Of a stretch of DNA of 64,000 nt, positions 25,517 to 34,319 are shown piece after piece. The stretch is from Bacillus sp. IITD106 (lineage in GTDB: Bacteria; Bacillota; Bacilli; Bacillales; Bacillaceae_C): the NCBI RefSeq assembly GCF_019459225.1, contig NZ_JAIAZY010000015.1, forward strand, positions 28,801 through 92,800. The letters run 5' to 3'. Positions within the stretch are counted from its first letter, which is position 1. Each line of letters starts with the position of its first letter. Below the pieces are notes generated by a model. The model did not search any database. It was given only the letters and a program-made list of their open reading frames with translations, and had not been told where the DNA came from. The position numbers were made by a program, and so were the translations under genes.

Positions 25517-27337
25517 TTACTTTTTACTATCTTGGTACTTTGCTAAAAATTCTTTCGCTTTCGCTGAATCTGCCTTAAGCTCATTTCCAGTATCTACGAG
25601 TGGACTTACAGTCGAAGAAGCTTTCATTTTATTTCCTTGATAGAAGTTAATAAATTCTTCTTGATTGATCGAGTAAAGAATCGCTTTTCTTAAATCCTCA
25701 CTTTTTGCCACTTCACGATTGGATGTGTTAAAGAGCAAGTAAGAAACGGCATTGCTCTTATTTTTTTGTAAAACTAACTTGCTGTCGCCTTCAACTAAAT
25801 CATATTTTGTTTCAGGAACACCGTTGAATAAGTAAATTTCACCATTTCTAAGAGCGGAAAGGGCACTATCAGGATTTTCAATAAATCGGACAGTCACTTG
25901 AGAAATTCTTGGTTCAAAGTCTGTTCCCTTCATATAGGCAGGATTTTTGTAGAAAACAGCTTCATAATCATTTTTATAAGATAAAATGTATGGACCACTT
26001 GCGTATAAATGGTTATTGTATTGATCGCCTTCAGTCACTGTATTTTGATCTCCGTACGGAATATCCTTAGCTGGGTCAAATGAAGCAACATCATACGTAT
26101 TAATGCTTTCCACTTGTTTTTTCGATACAATACCAGCAGATTGGTGCGCCAAATAGTTCAATACTTGTGGGAATGGTTCTGTTGTAGTTACTTTCACAAC
26201 TTGGTACTTTCCATCTTTATTATTCGCATCATTTTTATCTGCAACAAGTTCTTTAATTTTTGCATCCAAGCCATCTTCAAGAGCTTCTCGGATTGTTCCA
26301 TTCCCGCCTGATTGCTTCACTGAATCAAGTTCACTTAAATCTGTTACGACTTCAGCATCTTTAATATGCTCATGCAAGCTGTATGTGCGATGATCTGGTA
26401 CAGAATCTTTATCCTTTGCACGGTTAAGTGAAAATACGACGTCATCTGCACCGACACGTTCGCCGGAATCAACAGCATTTTTATCTGTGATTTTTGCAAA
26501 ATTGATATCATCTCTTAATAGGAAATAATAATCTGAATTTCCTTCTGCAATGCTGTGATTCAATGAAAGTGAACCGTCAGAAGTGACAACATCATCATCC
26601 GTTAAATTCACAAGACGAACGTACATATTTGTATTAAGTGTATTGATCGAACCGTCATTACCTTTAATCGGATCAAGTGACGTTAATGTTCCAATTGCTT
26701 GTTGAACAATTAATGGATCCTTGTCTCTTTTTGACTGATCATTAAAATCAATTGTCTCCCATGCAACCGCGCGGGATTTTGCTAGCCTAACTGTATCTGC
26801 GTTTACAATATCTTTATTTACACCTTGGGCTTTAAAAGAATTGTAGAGCGGTACAATATAGGCTTTATCAAAAACAAGTCGGTCTTCAAACTTCTTATAA
26901 GTACCAGTATATTCATCTGGAGTTTCTGTAGCAGCTTGATCGATTAATTTATCGACTTCCTCATCAGACATAATACTGTTGTCTCCGCCTGTTTTGAAAA
27001 GAGCGCGAACAGCATAATCTGGATTCCCTGTAACTGTTGTCCAGCTTGATAATGCTAGATCATAATTACCTGCATCTTTTTGAGCTGTAAAGCTGCCGTA
27101 ATCGGGCTGGATATTTAATTTCACATCAAAACCATTTTTAATGAGCTGGTCGCGAACGATATTCATATCATCCTCACTCGTGCTCATTCCAAGTATTTCA
27201 ATGGTTGGTTTTGAAGTATTTGCAGATTTATTGCCGTCATTGGATTTTGCGTCATTTTCAACTTTAGATTTTGTGTTGACACAACCTGCCAATACGAGAA
27301 TGAATGCCAGTAATAGTGGCAATATCGTTTTTTTCAT
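25517..27337 (-). CDS. Oligopeptide-binding lipoprotein, circularly permuted SBP_bac_5 architecture
   Basis: 606 residues from the ATG at 27337 (GGAGG 9 bases upstream; a TTG five codons earlier lies inside that site). The signal peptide ends LVLAGC with lipid Cys 19. Residues about 43-200 read like the C-terminal lobe of OppA-type proteins (IVRDQLIKNGFDVKLN, then YDLALSSWT, then EEVDKLIDQA, then YIVPLYNSF). Residues about 206-605 read like their N-terminal part (TLTSLDPIKGN, VFSLNRA, then DNSDYYFLLRDDINF-like strands), ending at KAKEFLAKYQ, where a normal protein would go on into the C-terminal lobe. The domain order is therefore swapped. It would capture peptides outside the membrane for the permeases encoded upstream. 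Confidence 0.87.
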   Translation of the reverse strand: MKKTILPLLLAFILVLAGCVNTKSKVENDAKSNDGNKSANTSKPTIEILGMSTSEDDMNIVRDQLIKNGFDVKLNIQPDYGSFTAQKDAGNYDLALSSWTTVTGNPDYAVRALFKTGGDNSIMSDEEVDKLIDQAATETPDEYTGTYKKFEDRLVFDKAYIVPLYNSFKAQGVNKDIVNADTVRLAKSRAVAWETIDFNDQSKRDKDPLIVQQAIGTLTSLDPIKGNDGSINTLNTNMYVRLVNLTDDDVVTSDGSLSLNHSIAEGNSDYYFLLRDDINFAKITDKNAVDSGERVGADDVVFSLNRAKDKDSVPDHRTYSLHEHIKDAEVVTDLSELDSVKQSGGNGTIREALEDGLDAKIKELVADKNDANNKDGKYQVVKVTTTEPFPQVLNYLAHQSAGIVSKKQVESINTYDVASFDPAKDIPYGDQNTVTEGDQYNNHLYASGPYILSYKNDYEAVFYKNPAYMKGTDFEPRISQVTVRFIENPDSALSALRNGEIYLFNGVPETKYDLVEGDSKLVLQKNKSNAVSYLLFNTSNREVAKSEDLRKAILYSINQEEFINFYQGNKMKASSTVSPLVDTGNELKADSAKAKEFLAKYQDSKK

Positions 27338-27356
27338 GTTTAATTCCTCCAAAAGT

Positions 27357-28865
27357 TTAGTCTAATTTAGGATCCAGCGCATCCCTTAACGCATCCCCCA
27401 AAAAGTTAAACGACAATACGAGCATGATGATCGCTAAACCTGGAAATATGGCGAGATAGGAATGAGATTCTAGATACGTACTACCCACTTTTAAAATATT
27501 TCCCCATTCAGGAATATGCGGCTCTACTCCCAAACCGAGATAACTTAAGCTGCTAGTCGCAATGACGGCTGACCCAATTGTAAGGGTAGCTTTAACGATC
27601 ATTGGTGCGAGTGAGTTCGGCACGATTTGTTTAAAAATAATCGAAAAATCACTTGAGCCTAATGCCCTGGCTGAGTCGACGTATTCAAAATTAGATACCA
27701 TCAAAACATTGGCCCGCATCGTTCGAGCATAAGTAGGAATGGATCCTACACTTAACGCTAAAATCAAGTTCATTGTGTTGGCGCCAAATGCTGCGATAAT
27801 GGCAATCGCGAGCAGTATTCCTGGGATTGCATATAAAATATCGAGCAAACGCATGATGATATTATCTGTCCGTGGACTGTAATAACCTGCAATCGCTCCT
27901 AAAATACCGCCGACCACCGCAGGTATAATCGTAGAAATACATCCGACAATGAGCGAAATTCTAGCTCCAAAAACGATTCGAGAAAACAAATCTCTACCAA
28001 AGTTATCCGTTCCTAGTGGATAGGCTAGACTAGGAGTTTGCAAGATGACCTCATAATTATTTTCAGTTGCCATTTCGTAGTCAAAAGTGAAAATACTACA
28101 GATCGATACTGAAAATACAAAAACAATAAAGAACATTCCTAACATGGCAGTCGTATTTCGAGTGATTTTCTCCCAAATTGCACTCCATTTTTCTAAGCCC
28201 CGCTTATCGCTGTTTCGAACTTTAATCAGCAAGTTAATTCCAAGCAATAGAGCGAATAAATTACCGGTTAAAGAAGTGAGCATTAACAAAATCGCAATCG
28301 AGGTCATCCATTTCGGGACATTGTCTCCTTGCTTTGCTACTAAAACAAGTGCAACCAAATAAATAACACTTACAACAAGCAATGCCAGCATCGAGAGCGG
28401 GAATGTATCCGTCACATATGGCTTAAACAGATTTAAAGCAGAAAGAGCAATGATAAAAATCTGATTTAACAACATGTAATAGGCAAAAACATATTCTGAT
28501 GTCTTCTTTTCTTTTATAAGGTTGAAAGCAAAAGCAACGACAAACAGATTTCCAGTTAATATGCTGAGCAGCTGAATATATCCTAATCGTCTCGTCGATT
28601 TTTTTATATAGCCCTCTTTTTCCAAATCCCTTTTGATGATCAGAGCAATAAGAATTTGGATTAACGTAAATAAAAGGTACACGACAAAAACGCTGAACAT
28701 AAACGGTTTAATCGTATTGGCGGTAAAATTGAAACTATTTATAAATATAATAATCGTTAGAGCCAATGAAGAAATCCAAGTAAAATTCGCCTGTGTATAT
28801 TCATTTGAAAGTTTTAAAGCATGTTTTTTTCGAAAACTATTTATTTCATTCACAATACTTGCCAT
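27357..28865 (-). CDS. Extended Opp/Dpp-type permease (OppC-like)
   Basis: 502 residues, against about 300 for OppC. The last about 260 residues are the BPD_transp_1 permease domain, with YPLGTDNFGRDLFSRIVFGAR (about residue 285) and the EAA-type loop EYVDSARALGSSDF (about 393). The first about 220 residues hold roughly six membrane segments that OppC lacks; I do not recognise them. It ends 14 bp before the start of the binding-protein gene. Probably forms a heterodimer with the OppB-like protein. The start MASIVNEIN is the only plausible one in the region. Confidence 0.88.
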   Translation of the reverse strand: MASIVNEINSFRKKHALKLSNEYTQANFTWISSLALTIIIFINSFNFTANTIKPFMFSVFVVYLLFTLIQILIALIIKRDLEKEGYIKKSTRRLGYIQLLSILTGNLFVVAFAFNLIKEKKTSEYVFAYYMLLNQIFIIALSALNLFKPYVTDTFPLSMLALLVVSVIYLVALVLVAKQGDNVPKWMTSIAILLMLTSLTGNLFALLLGINLLIKVRNSDKRGLEKWSAIWEKITRNTTAMLGMFFIVFVFSVSICSIFTFDYEMATENNYEVILQTPSLAYPLGTDNFGRDLFSRIVFGARISLIVGCISTIIPAVVGGILGAIAGYYSPRTDNIIMRLLDILYAIPGILLAIAIIAAFGANTMNLILALSVGSIPTYARTMRANVLMVSNFEYVDSARALGSSDFSIIFKQIVPNSLAPMIVKATLTIGSAVIATSSLSYLGLGVEPHIPEWGNILKVGSTYLESHSYLAIFPGLAIIMLVLSFNFLGDALRDALDPKLD

Positions 28866-28878
28866 TGCTACACCTGCT

Positions 28879-30324
28879 TCAATATTGTTTCATCTTCGAA
28901 CGGATGCGCGGATCGAAAAAAGCATATAAAATGTCTATCAAAACATTCACCAATGAAATCGTTATGGCAATATAAACTACTCCACCCATAATACTCGGAA
29001 TATCAGGAATAAATTGTTTATCTACGATGTAGCTCCCTATTCCGCTTATATTGAATACTTTTTCCGTAACCGCAGCCCCACCGAGCATTCCCCCGAAAAG
29101 AAGACCGATGACTGTAATGATGGGAATCATCGCATTTCCAATGGCGTGTTTCCATAAGACATGCCGCTGGCTCAGACCTTTCGATTTTGCCGTAATAATA
29201 TAATCTTCATTAATTACCTCCAGCATGGAAGATCGAGTCATCCTCGCCACGGAAGCTGTTAATCCAGTCCCAAGCACAACGACTGGCATGATGATGGACA
29301 GCCAATTTTGAGGATTATATGTTGCTGGCAGCCATTGCAATTTAATTGAAAAATTCAAGATGAAAATGAGTCCTTGCCAAAAGCTCGGTATCGATAATCC
29401 AATTAATGCGATAAACATAAATGAATAATCAAAAAAAGAATTCGGCTTTGTGGCTGACACGATGCCAATTGGTATCGCGATCACAATCGCCATAATTAAT
29501 GAAAAAATCGTAAGTTTAAACGTTATCGGAAATTTATTCGCGATACTCGTTGCGACATGTTCATTTCCGGTAAAAGATTTACCAAGATCAAAAGTGGCGA
29601 TACCTTTAATCGCATCCCATAACTGGACAAAATAGGATTGATCCAGACCATACAAATGATTAAACGACGCAATCTGTTCCTGAGTTGCCGATTCACCGAG
29701 AATATTGGCCGCAGGATCAAATGGTGATAAGTATAAAATTGTAAATACAAGTATCGCCACTCCAAGAATAACGAATATACTCATGACTAATCGCTCAAAA
29801 ATGTATTTTAAAAAGGCGTTGCTATATAAAAGAATAAGTATATACATCGGCAAACCTGGAATAAATGATAACACTAAAAAAAGCGGGTTCGAGACTAGCG
29901 ATTGAAATACAGCATCATACGTTAATCTTTTCTCCCCTTGTTTATCAAGGTTTTCGTTTGTTTTTTCGAGTAATGTTTTTTGAAATTTTTCTTCAGCCCA
30001 TTTTTCTGCTTGCTGATCGAGTTCTCGTTGACTTATCTTTTCGTTGAAAAATTCGTGTTTTCTTAAAAGCTGATGTTGAAAATCTCGCCTTAAATCATCT
30101 TTATAACCGGAGGCGAGCAGAGCGTTTTTCGTTTCTTCTAAAATCACAAAATAGGAATCATTTTTTCGTTTATATAGATAATAGAAAAACACAAAAATAT
30201 GAACGGGCAAACCCAGTATCCAAAGCAAGTATTTATATGAAGGCCGCAATTGCATCTTCTTATAAGTACGGCTTACTAAAGCTTGTATGCTTTCACCTTT
30301 TCGGATTTTCTCGTTCGTTTCCAT
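28879..30324 (-). CDS. Extended Opp/Dpp-type permease (OppB-like)
   Basis: 481 residues from the ATG at 30324 (GAGAGGGGTC upstream; a TTG four codons earlier is less likely). OppB is usually about 310 residues. From about residue 180 comes a typical OppB domain (FILVVAILVFTI-like first helix, LSPFDPAANILG, GLDQSYFVQLWD). Residues 1-175 hold two hydrophobic segments (about 30-48, 145-172) around a charged central region rich in Glu, Gln and Lys (about 85-135). The extension is not in classic OppB. The two permeases together are about 370 residues longer than expected. Confidence 0.88.
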   Translation of the reverse strand: METNEKIRKGESIQALVSRTYKKMQLRPSYKYLLWILGLPVHIFVFFYYLYKRKNDSYFVILEETKNALLASGYKDDLRRDFQHQLLRKHEFFNEKISQRELDQQAEKWAEEKFQKTLLEKTNENLDKQGEKRLTYDAVFQSLVSNPLFLVLSFIPGLPMYILILLYSNAFLKYIFERLVMSIFVILGVAILVFTILYLSPFDPAANILGESATQEQIASFNHLYGLDQSYFVQLWDAIKGIATFDLGKSFTGNEHVATSIANKFPITFKLTIFSLIMAIVIAIPIGIVSATKPNSFFDYSFMFIALIGLSIPSFWQGLIFILNFSIKLQWLPATYNPQNWLSIIMPVVVLGTGLTASVARMTRSSMLEVINEDYIITAKSKGLSQRHVLWKHAIGNAMIPIITVIGLLFGGMLGGAAVTEKVFNISGIGSYIVDKQFIPDIPSIMGGVVYIAITISLVNVLIDILYAFFDPRIRSKMKQY

Positions 30325-30344
30325 GACCCCTCTCAATAATGATT

Positions 30345-30354
30345 CCCCCCCCCC
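30345..30354 (-). repeat. Ten-base G homopolymer in the permease leader
   Basis: A run of ten C on the plus strand, ten G on the message strand, lying between a TATAT box-like sequence and the RBS of the OppB-like gene. It is the longest G/C homopolymer seen in the window, unusual in AT-rich DNA, and could slip during replication. Confidence 0.8.
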
Positions 30355-30421
30355 ATATAAAATGATGCAATCTTAGCTACGTTAGGATTAGAAATATGAC
30401 TTTTAGTTAATAAAAGTTTAA

Positions 30422-30450
30422 TTGCATTAATCCGACCGGTATAGTATAGT
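30422..30450 (+). promoter_or_regulatory. Sigma-A-like promoter of the fused ATPase gene
   Basis: TTGCAT (30422-30427), 17 bases, TATAGT (30445-30450). Transcription would start near 30457, about 30 nt before the start codon. Confidence 0.65.
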
Positions 30451-30488
30451 TTATTTTAGCTTTTTAAGAAAGTCAATATTTAGATTTT

Positions 30489-32243
30489 GTGGCGGTGGAA
30501 AAATTGGAGCCTATTTTAAAAGTAAAAGATTTACGTGTATCATTCCATACTCGTGACGGCGAATTTGAAGCTGTCCGTGGCATAAATTTCGAAGTAAAAA
30601 AAGGTGAAACACTTGGCATAGTTGGTGAGTCAGGGAGCGGGAAAAGTGTTACAGCTAGAAGCATCATGCGTCTGCTCCCTTCTCCTCCTTCATATATGAA
30701 GGCAGGGGAAATAACGTTTCTTGGCGAAAATCTAGCCCATAAGACAGAAAAAGAAATGGAAGCGATTAGAGGTCGTGATATCGGAATGATTTTCCAAGAT
30801 CCGATGACTTCTTTAAATCCGACAATTCGAATCGGGAAGCAGATTTCTGAAAGCTTGATCAAACATCAAAAACTATCAAAAAAGGAAGCTAAGAAACAAG
30901 CAATTGAAATATTAAAGCTTGTCGGAATCCGTAACAGTGAAGCAAGGTACAATCAATATCCACATGAATTTTCTGGCGGGATGCGGCAAAGGGTGATGAT
31001 TGCCATTGCTTTAGCTTGTCGTCCGACTTTACTCATAGCTGACGAACCGACAACTGCTCTTGACGTGACGATTCAAGCCCAAATATTAAATGTTATGAAA
31101 GATATACAAGAAAAATTCGGTACATCGATTATTTTGATTACTCACGATCTCGGGGTTGTTGCTGGAATGTGCGACCGTGTAGTTGTTATGAAAGATGGAG
31201 AAGTGGTAGAAACCGGCACAACCGAAGAAATATTCGAAAGTCCGAAACATCCGTATACATTGAAACTACTAAATGCTTTACCACGATTGGATGAGAAGAA
31301 GAAACCTAAAAAAGCACCTATACTTTTAGGAACAATGGATAAGGGCATGCCTTTGCTCGATGTTAGATCTCTAAAGCAATATTTTGATATGGGTAAAGGG
31401 AATGTATTAAAGGCTGTAGATAATATTAACTTTTTTATAAAACCTGGTGAAACCCTTGGACTTGTAGGAGAATCTGGATCTGGAAAATCAACGACTGGCC
31501 GCGCCATTTTACGATTATACGAACCAACGGACGGTGAAATTTTATATCAAGGAATGGCCGTCAATCGCTTATCAAAAAGTGAAATGAAAACAATGCGTCG
31601 CCATATGCAAATGATTTTTCAAGACCCTTACTCATCTCTCAATCCGAGATTCAAGGTTCTTGATATTATCGGTCAAGCTTTAGACATCCATAATTTAAGC
31701 GGGAGCACTTCAGAAAGAAGGAAAAAAGTAGAAAAACTTCTTGATATGGTAGGGCTAGAGCCATTTCACGCCGACCGTTATCCACATGAATTTTCAGGCG
31801 GTCAGCGCCAGAGGATTGGTATTGCAAGGGCAATCGCAGTAGAACCAAAATTTATCGTCTGCGATGAACCATTATCAGCACTTGATGTTTCGATTCAATC
31901 TCAAGTAGTGAAATTATTGGAAGACTTACAGCAACAGCTTGGATTGACATATTTATTCATCGCCCATGACCTATCAATGGTGAAGCATATAAGTGACCGC
32001 GTCGCCGTCATGTATGCTGGAAAAATAGTAGAACTTGCCGAAAGCGAAGAATTGTACAGCAATCCGCAGCACGACTACACAAAATCATTACTTGCTGCTA
32101 TACCTATTCCCGATCCAAAAGTAGAATCACAGAAAAAAAGAGTTTTGATGACGGAACAAACAGATGAAGATAAATATGGGTTGCAGAATTCTGAGTTAGT
32201 GGAAATTTCGAAGGGACATTGGGTAGCTGTTCCGAGGAACTAA
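30489..32243 (+). CDS. Fused oligopeptide ABC ATPase (OppD-OppF in one chain)
   Basis: 584 residues holding two complete ABC domains. The first has GESGSGKS at about 46-53, FSGGMRQRV and LLIADEPTT; the second has GESGSGKS at about 327-334, FSGGQRQRI and FIVCDEPLS. In ordinary Opp systems these are two genes; fused forms exist in the GsiA/YliA type. It is transcribed away from the permease genes. The start is given as GTG at 30489; a TTG at 30504 with GGTGG 5 bases before is also possible. It ends with an upstream region used for its own terminator at 32352. It powers the transporter whose membrane and binding parts lie at 25517-30324. Confidence 0.9.
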   Translation: MAVEKLEPILKVKDLRVSFHTRDGEFEAVRGINFEVKKGETLGIVGESGSGKSVTARSIMRLLPSPPSYMKAGEITFLGENLAHKTEKEMEAIRGRDIGMIFQDPMTSLNPTIRIGKQISESLIKHQKLSKKEAKKQAIEILKLVGIRNSEARYNQYPHEFSGGMRQRVMIAIALACRPTLLIADEPTTALDVTIQAQILNVMKDIQEKFGTSIILITHDLGVVAGMCDRVVVMKDGEVVETGTTEEIFESPKHPYTLKLLNALPRLDEKKKPKKAPILLGTMDKGMPLLDVRSLKQYFDMGKGNVLKAVDNINFFIKPGETLGLVGESGSGKSTTGRAILRLYEPTDGEILYQGMAVNRLSKSEMKTMRRHMQMIFQDPYSSLNPRFKVLDIIGQALDIHNLSGSTSERRKKVEKLLDMVGLEPFHADRYPHEFSGGQRQRIGIARAIAVEPKFIVCDEPLSALDVSIQSQVVKLLEDLQQQLGLTYLFIAHDLSMVKHISDRVAVMYAGKIVELAESEELYSNPQHDYTKSLLAAIPIPDPKVESQKKRVLMTEQTDEDKYGLQNSELVEISKGHWVAVPRN

Positions 32244-32351
32244 AATAACGGTATAGATTATGCACAATAGATGGGCTCAGTCTTGATAGATAACAATATT
32301 TGATACAATAACTTTGTTGCACCCATCTGGTCATTTTAAAAATATATGTAA

Positions 32352-32382
32352 GAAAACCCTCATTTTCAGAGGGTTTTCTTCG
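32352..32382 (+). terminator. Terminator of the fused ATPase gene
   Basis: GAAAACCCTC (32352-32361) pairs with GAGGGTTTTC (32369-32378) around a 7-base loop, followed by TTCGTATTTTT. Confidence 0.8.
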
Positions 32383-32392
32383 TATTTTTACT

Positions 32393-32482
32393 TTATTCGG
32401 CCCACAACTGAATTAATTCTTTAGCATTTTCAATAAGGACTCCTTTTGCATCTGTCGTAATATGTTTTTGCAGAGCTATCAC
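32393..32482 (-). pseudogene. Orphan C-terminal coding remnant after the amide channel gene
   Basis: 29 in-frame codons ending HITTDAKGVLIENAKELI and LWAE-stop, with a stop (TGA) nine codons upstream of the GTG. An AAAGGAG is present, but only two bases from that GTG. The codon pattern and amphipathic composition look like the tail of a real protein. It sits directly after the AmiS/UreI gene on the same strand, so it may be what remains of a third gene of that operon. The parent family was not identified. Confidence 0.35.
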
Positions 32483-32510
32483 TCTCCTTTGTCTTTTAGA
32501 TCACTAATGT

Positions 32511-33137
32511 CTATGTTGAATAGTTTGTAACCTTTACTATTTTCTTCTGTTTTATTGATGTAGTTTGATAGAATAGCCCAGCTACAATAACACCAAATAG
32601 CCCGGCAACAATCCACATTATTTCCACTCCAATAGAATCCCAGACATTAATCAGCATAAGGAATCCAGGTATAGTAGCCGTAATCAGCGATAGAATCAAT
32701 GTAACCCATCCTGTAAAAATGGCGATATCTTTTTTCAAGGCAAGTAATAGGAAGAATAGTGTCCAAAGAAAGGCCCACATGAACCAGATAATTCCAAACT
32801 TCGGATCCTGAAAATGAACAAAGCTTATAATCCCATAACCCACAGCCATAAACGCAACCCATAGTGAAAACCAACCTACTCCTGCACTATCCCATTCCTT
32901 TAAGTTTGTTATCCCTACATAAAGATACGTTAGACTAAATAAGAAGACACCTGATGCATTAAAAATCACCCAAGAATCGGAACCAGCAGTAAAAATAACA
33001 TAAAATGGAGTAATCACTTGTATGGCCCCAAGAAAAAGATTAAATAATCCTGCACTTTTGCTATCTACCTTTCCTAAAAGCATCAGTGCATTAATGAAAA
33101 GAACAGCACCGCAATACATTAATCCTACATTTTGCAT
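32511..33137 (-). CDS. AmiS/UreI family acetamide/urea channel
   Basis: 208 residues, about six to seven membrane helices, of the AmiS/UreI family, which conducts small amides or urea across the cytoplasmic membrane. Strongly matching features are VDSKSAGLFNLFLGAIQVITPF near residue 25 in pattern, and GWVTLILSLITATIPGF in the sixth helix. It follows the hydrolase gene by 33 bp on the same strand and is therefore under the same SAM-I riboswitch. In other species AmiS lies with an aliphatic amidase; here the partner is an isochorismatase-fold protein instead. Confidence 0.88.
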   Translation of the reverse strand: MQNVGLMYCGAVLFINALMLLGKVDSKSAGLFNLFLGAIQVITPFYVIFTAGSDSWVIFNASGVFLFSLTYLYVGITNLKEWDSAGVGWFSLWVAFMAVGYGIISFVHFQDPKFGIIWFMWAFLWTLFFLLLALKKDIAIFTGWVTLILSLITATIPGFLMLINVWDSIGVEIMWIVAGLFGVIVAGLFYQTTSIKQKKIVKVTNYST

Positions 33138-33170
33138 TACTTTTCCTCCATTCTCTGCATTTTTATCACA

Positions 33171-33893
33171 TCAAGATACAATTTCTGTTTGCTGATTTAA
33201 TAATTGTACAAACGTGTCTGCAGAAATAACTGGAGCGAAATAGTTATTAATTCTTTCCATTGCCGCAGCTTCCTGCTCAGGTTTAGCGCAGCCGGTTGCA
33301 TCTCCGATAATAATTGGCAGGTATCCATAATCTCGAGCTGAACGAGCATTTCCTTCAATGCACCAATCAAGGTGAATACCAGTAAATACAATCACTTCCA
33401 CTTGTTTACGTGCAAGCTCTAACGGCAACTGAGTACCGACAAATGCTGTCTGCAAGGCTAGCTCATTAAATTGTAGATCTCCAGGTCTCACCAATGCTTT
33501 AAGCTCGTCGACGAGCTCATTATCCTTAGCTTTTTGTTCTTTCGTAAATTTTAATTTTTCTACCCATGTTTCATACTGAACCTTATCAAAAATGGACTTT
33601 GGATAATCCTCCCGAAAAACACTATAGCCAATCCAATTAAAAGAAACAAAATTAGCTGCATTTCTCGCTGCTTCCACAACTTTAATCGTTGCCGGCAAAC
33701 TTCCTCTTTCTCGATGATTTTCATGCCCCTGTGCTCCCCATGTTTCGTATAATGATTTATTTTGACTTACAGATACAAATGCAGCCCTTCGTGTCAGAAT
33801 CTCAGCCAAATCAAGTTTTTTCCATTGGGGAGCTAGTTCTGGGATAGCATGGATTCCTCCAATTTTCTTTTCAAAGCTTTCAACTGTTGCCAT
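33171..33893 (-). CDS. Isochorismatase-fold cysteine hydrolase under SAM control
   Basis: 240 residues of the isochorismatase/nicotinamidase fold. The catalytic Cys is in TGIHLDWCIEGNARSARDYG (Cys about 178), followed by IIGDATG. The family Asp normally in the first strand (V-I-D-M-Q type) is absent: the strand reads AAFVSVSQN (about 38-45). The usual Lys near residue 143 also appears absent (QFNELALQTAF). If active it would hydrolyse a C-N bond of an amide. It has GGAGG 7 bases before ATG and is the first gene downstream of a SAM-I riboswitch, paired with a small-amide channel. Confidence 0.82.
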   Translation of the reverse strand: MATVESFEKKIGGIHAIPELAPQWKKLDLAEILTRRAAFVSVSQNKSLYETWGAQGHENHRERGSLPATIKVVEAARNAANFVSFNWIGYSVFREDYPKSIFDKVQYETWVEKLKFTKEQKAKDNELVDELKALVRPGDLQFNELALQTAFVGTQLPLELARKQVEVIVFTGIHLDWCIEGNARSARDYGYLPIIIGDATGCAKPEQEAAAMERINNYFAPVISADTFVQLLNQQTEIVS

Positions 33894-34010
33894 TCTTATT
33901 CCTCCTAATCATTTGTTCTTAGACCTAAAAATTTTGTTCTTCCTTTGCTCCCTCCTTTTTTAAGAGACAATCTAAACAAAGTAAGCAGACCTTATTACTT
34001 GGTTTAGAAC

Positions 34011-34043
34011 AAAAAAATAAACCACTTCGATAAAGAAGAGGTT
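34011..34043 (-). terminator. Riboswitch expression-platform terminator
   Basis: On the minus strand AACCTCTTC pairs with GAAGTGGTT (one mismatch) around TTTATC, followed by TATTTTTTT. The 5' arm (CTCTTCTTTATC) is complementary to GATAAGAAGAG, the closing strand of the aptamer's P1, so the antiterminator and terminator are exclusive. Confidence 0.9.
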
Positions 34044-34064
34044 ATAAGTCCGTCCGTTTGTCTC

Positions 34065-34168
34065 TTCTTATCTTTCAAGCATTTCGCTTGCTGGAATTGG
34101 CACAGTACTTAAAAAGCCTGTTGCCGAGGTGTCATTGGGCCAGTCCCTCAACCTCTCTTAATAAGAAT
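34065..34168 (-). promoter_or_regulatory. SAM-I (S-box) riboswitch aptamer
   Basis: The minus strand reads P1 TTCTTATT ... AGAGAGGTTGAGGGACTGGCCC ... ACACCTCGGCAAC ... GTGCCAATTCCAGCAAGC ... GATAAGAA in order, with P4 AAGCGAAATGCTT. These are the conserved S-box segments, including the kink-turn GGCC/ATGA and the CCAGCA core. Binding of SAM should stabilise P1 and allow the terminator to form, so genes are on when SAM is low. The genes controlled are the hydrolase and amide channel, not a classic methionine gene. Confidence 0.95.
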
Positions 34169-34189
34169 TACAATATGAAATTATCTTGA

Positions 34190-34218
34190 ATCTTACATGA
34201 TGGTAAATGTATTGTCAA
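34190..34218 (-). promoter_or_regulatory. Sigma-A promoter of the SAM-controlled operon
   Basis: TTGACA (34218-34213), 17 bases, TAAGAT (34195-34190) on the minus strand. Transcription would start near 34183, just upstream of the aptamer's P1. Confidence 0.85.
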
Positions 34219-34273
34219 CCTAATTTTTGGAAATAATTCTAAAGTATTAGTTGCATACTTTCTTTCTAAAATT

Positions 34274-34302
34274 GACCTGCCTAGTATTTGGCTTTATAAT
34301 TA
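34274..34302 (+). promoter_or_regulatory. Sigma-A promoter of the kinase-like gene
   Basis: TTGACC (34274-34279), 17 bases, TATAAT (34297-34302). Divergent from, and 55 bp away from, the SAM riboswitch operon promoter. Confidence 0.85.
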
Positions 34303-34319
34303 AATAAAATTAATTCGAT

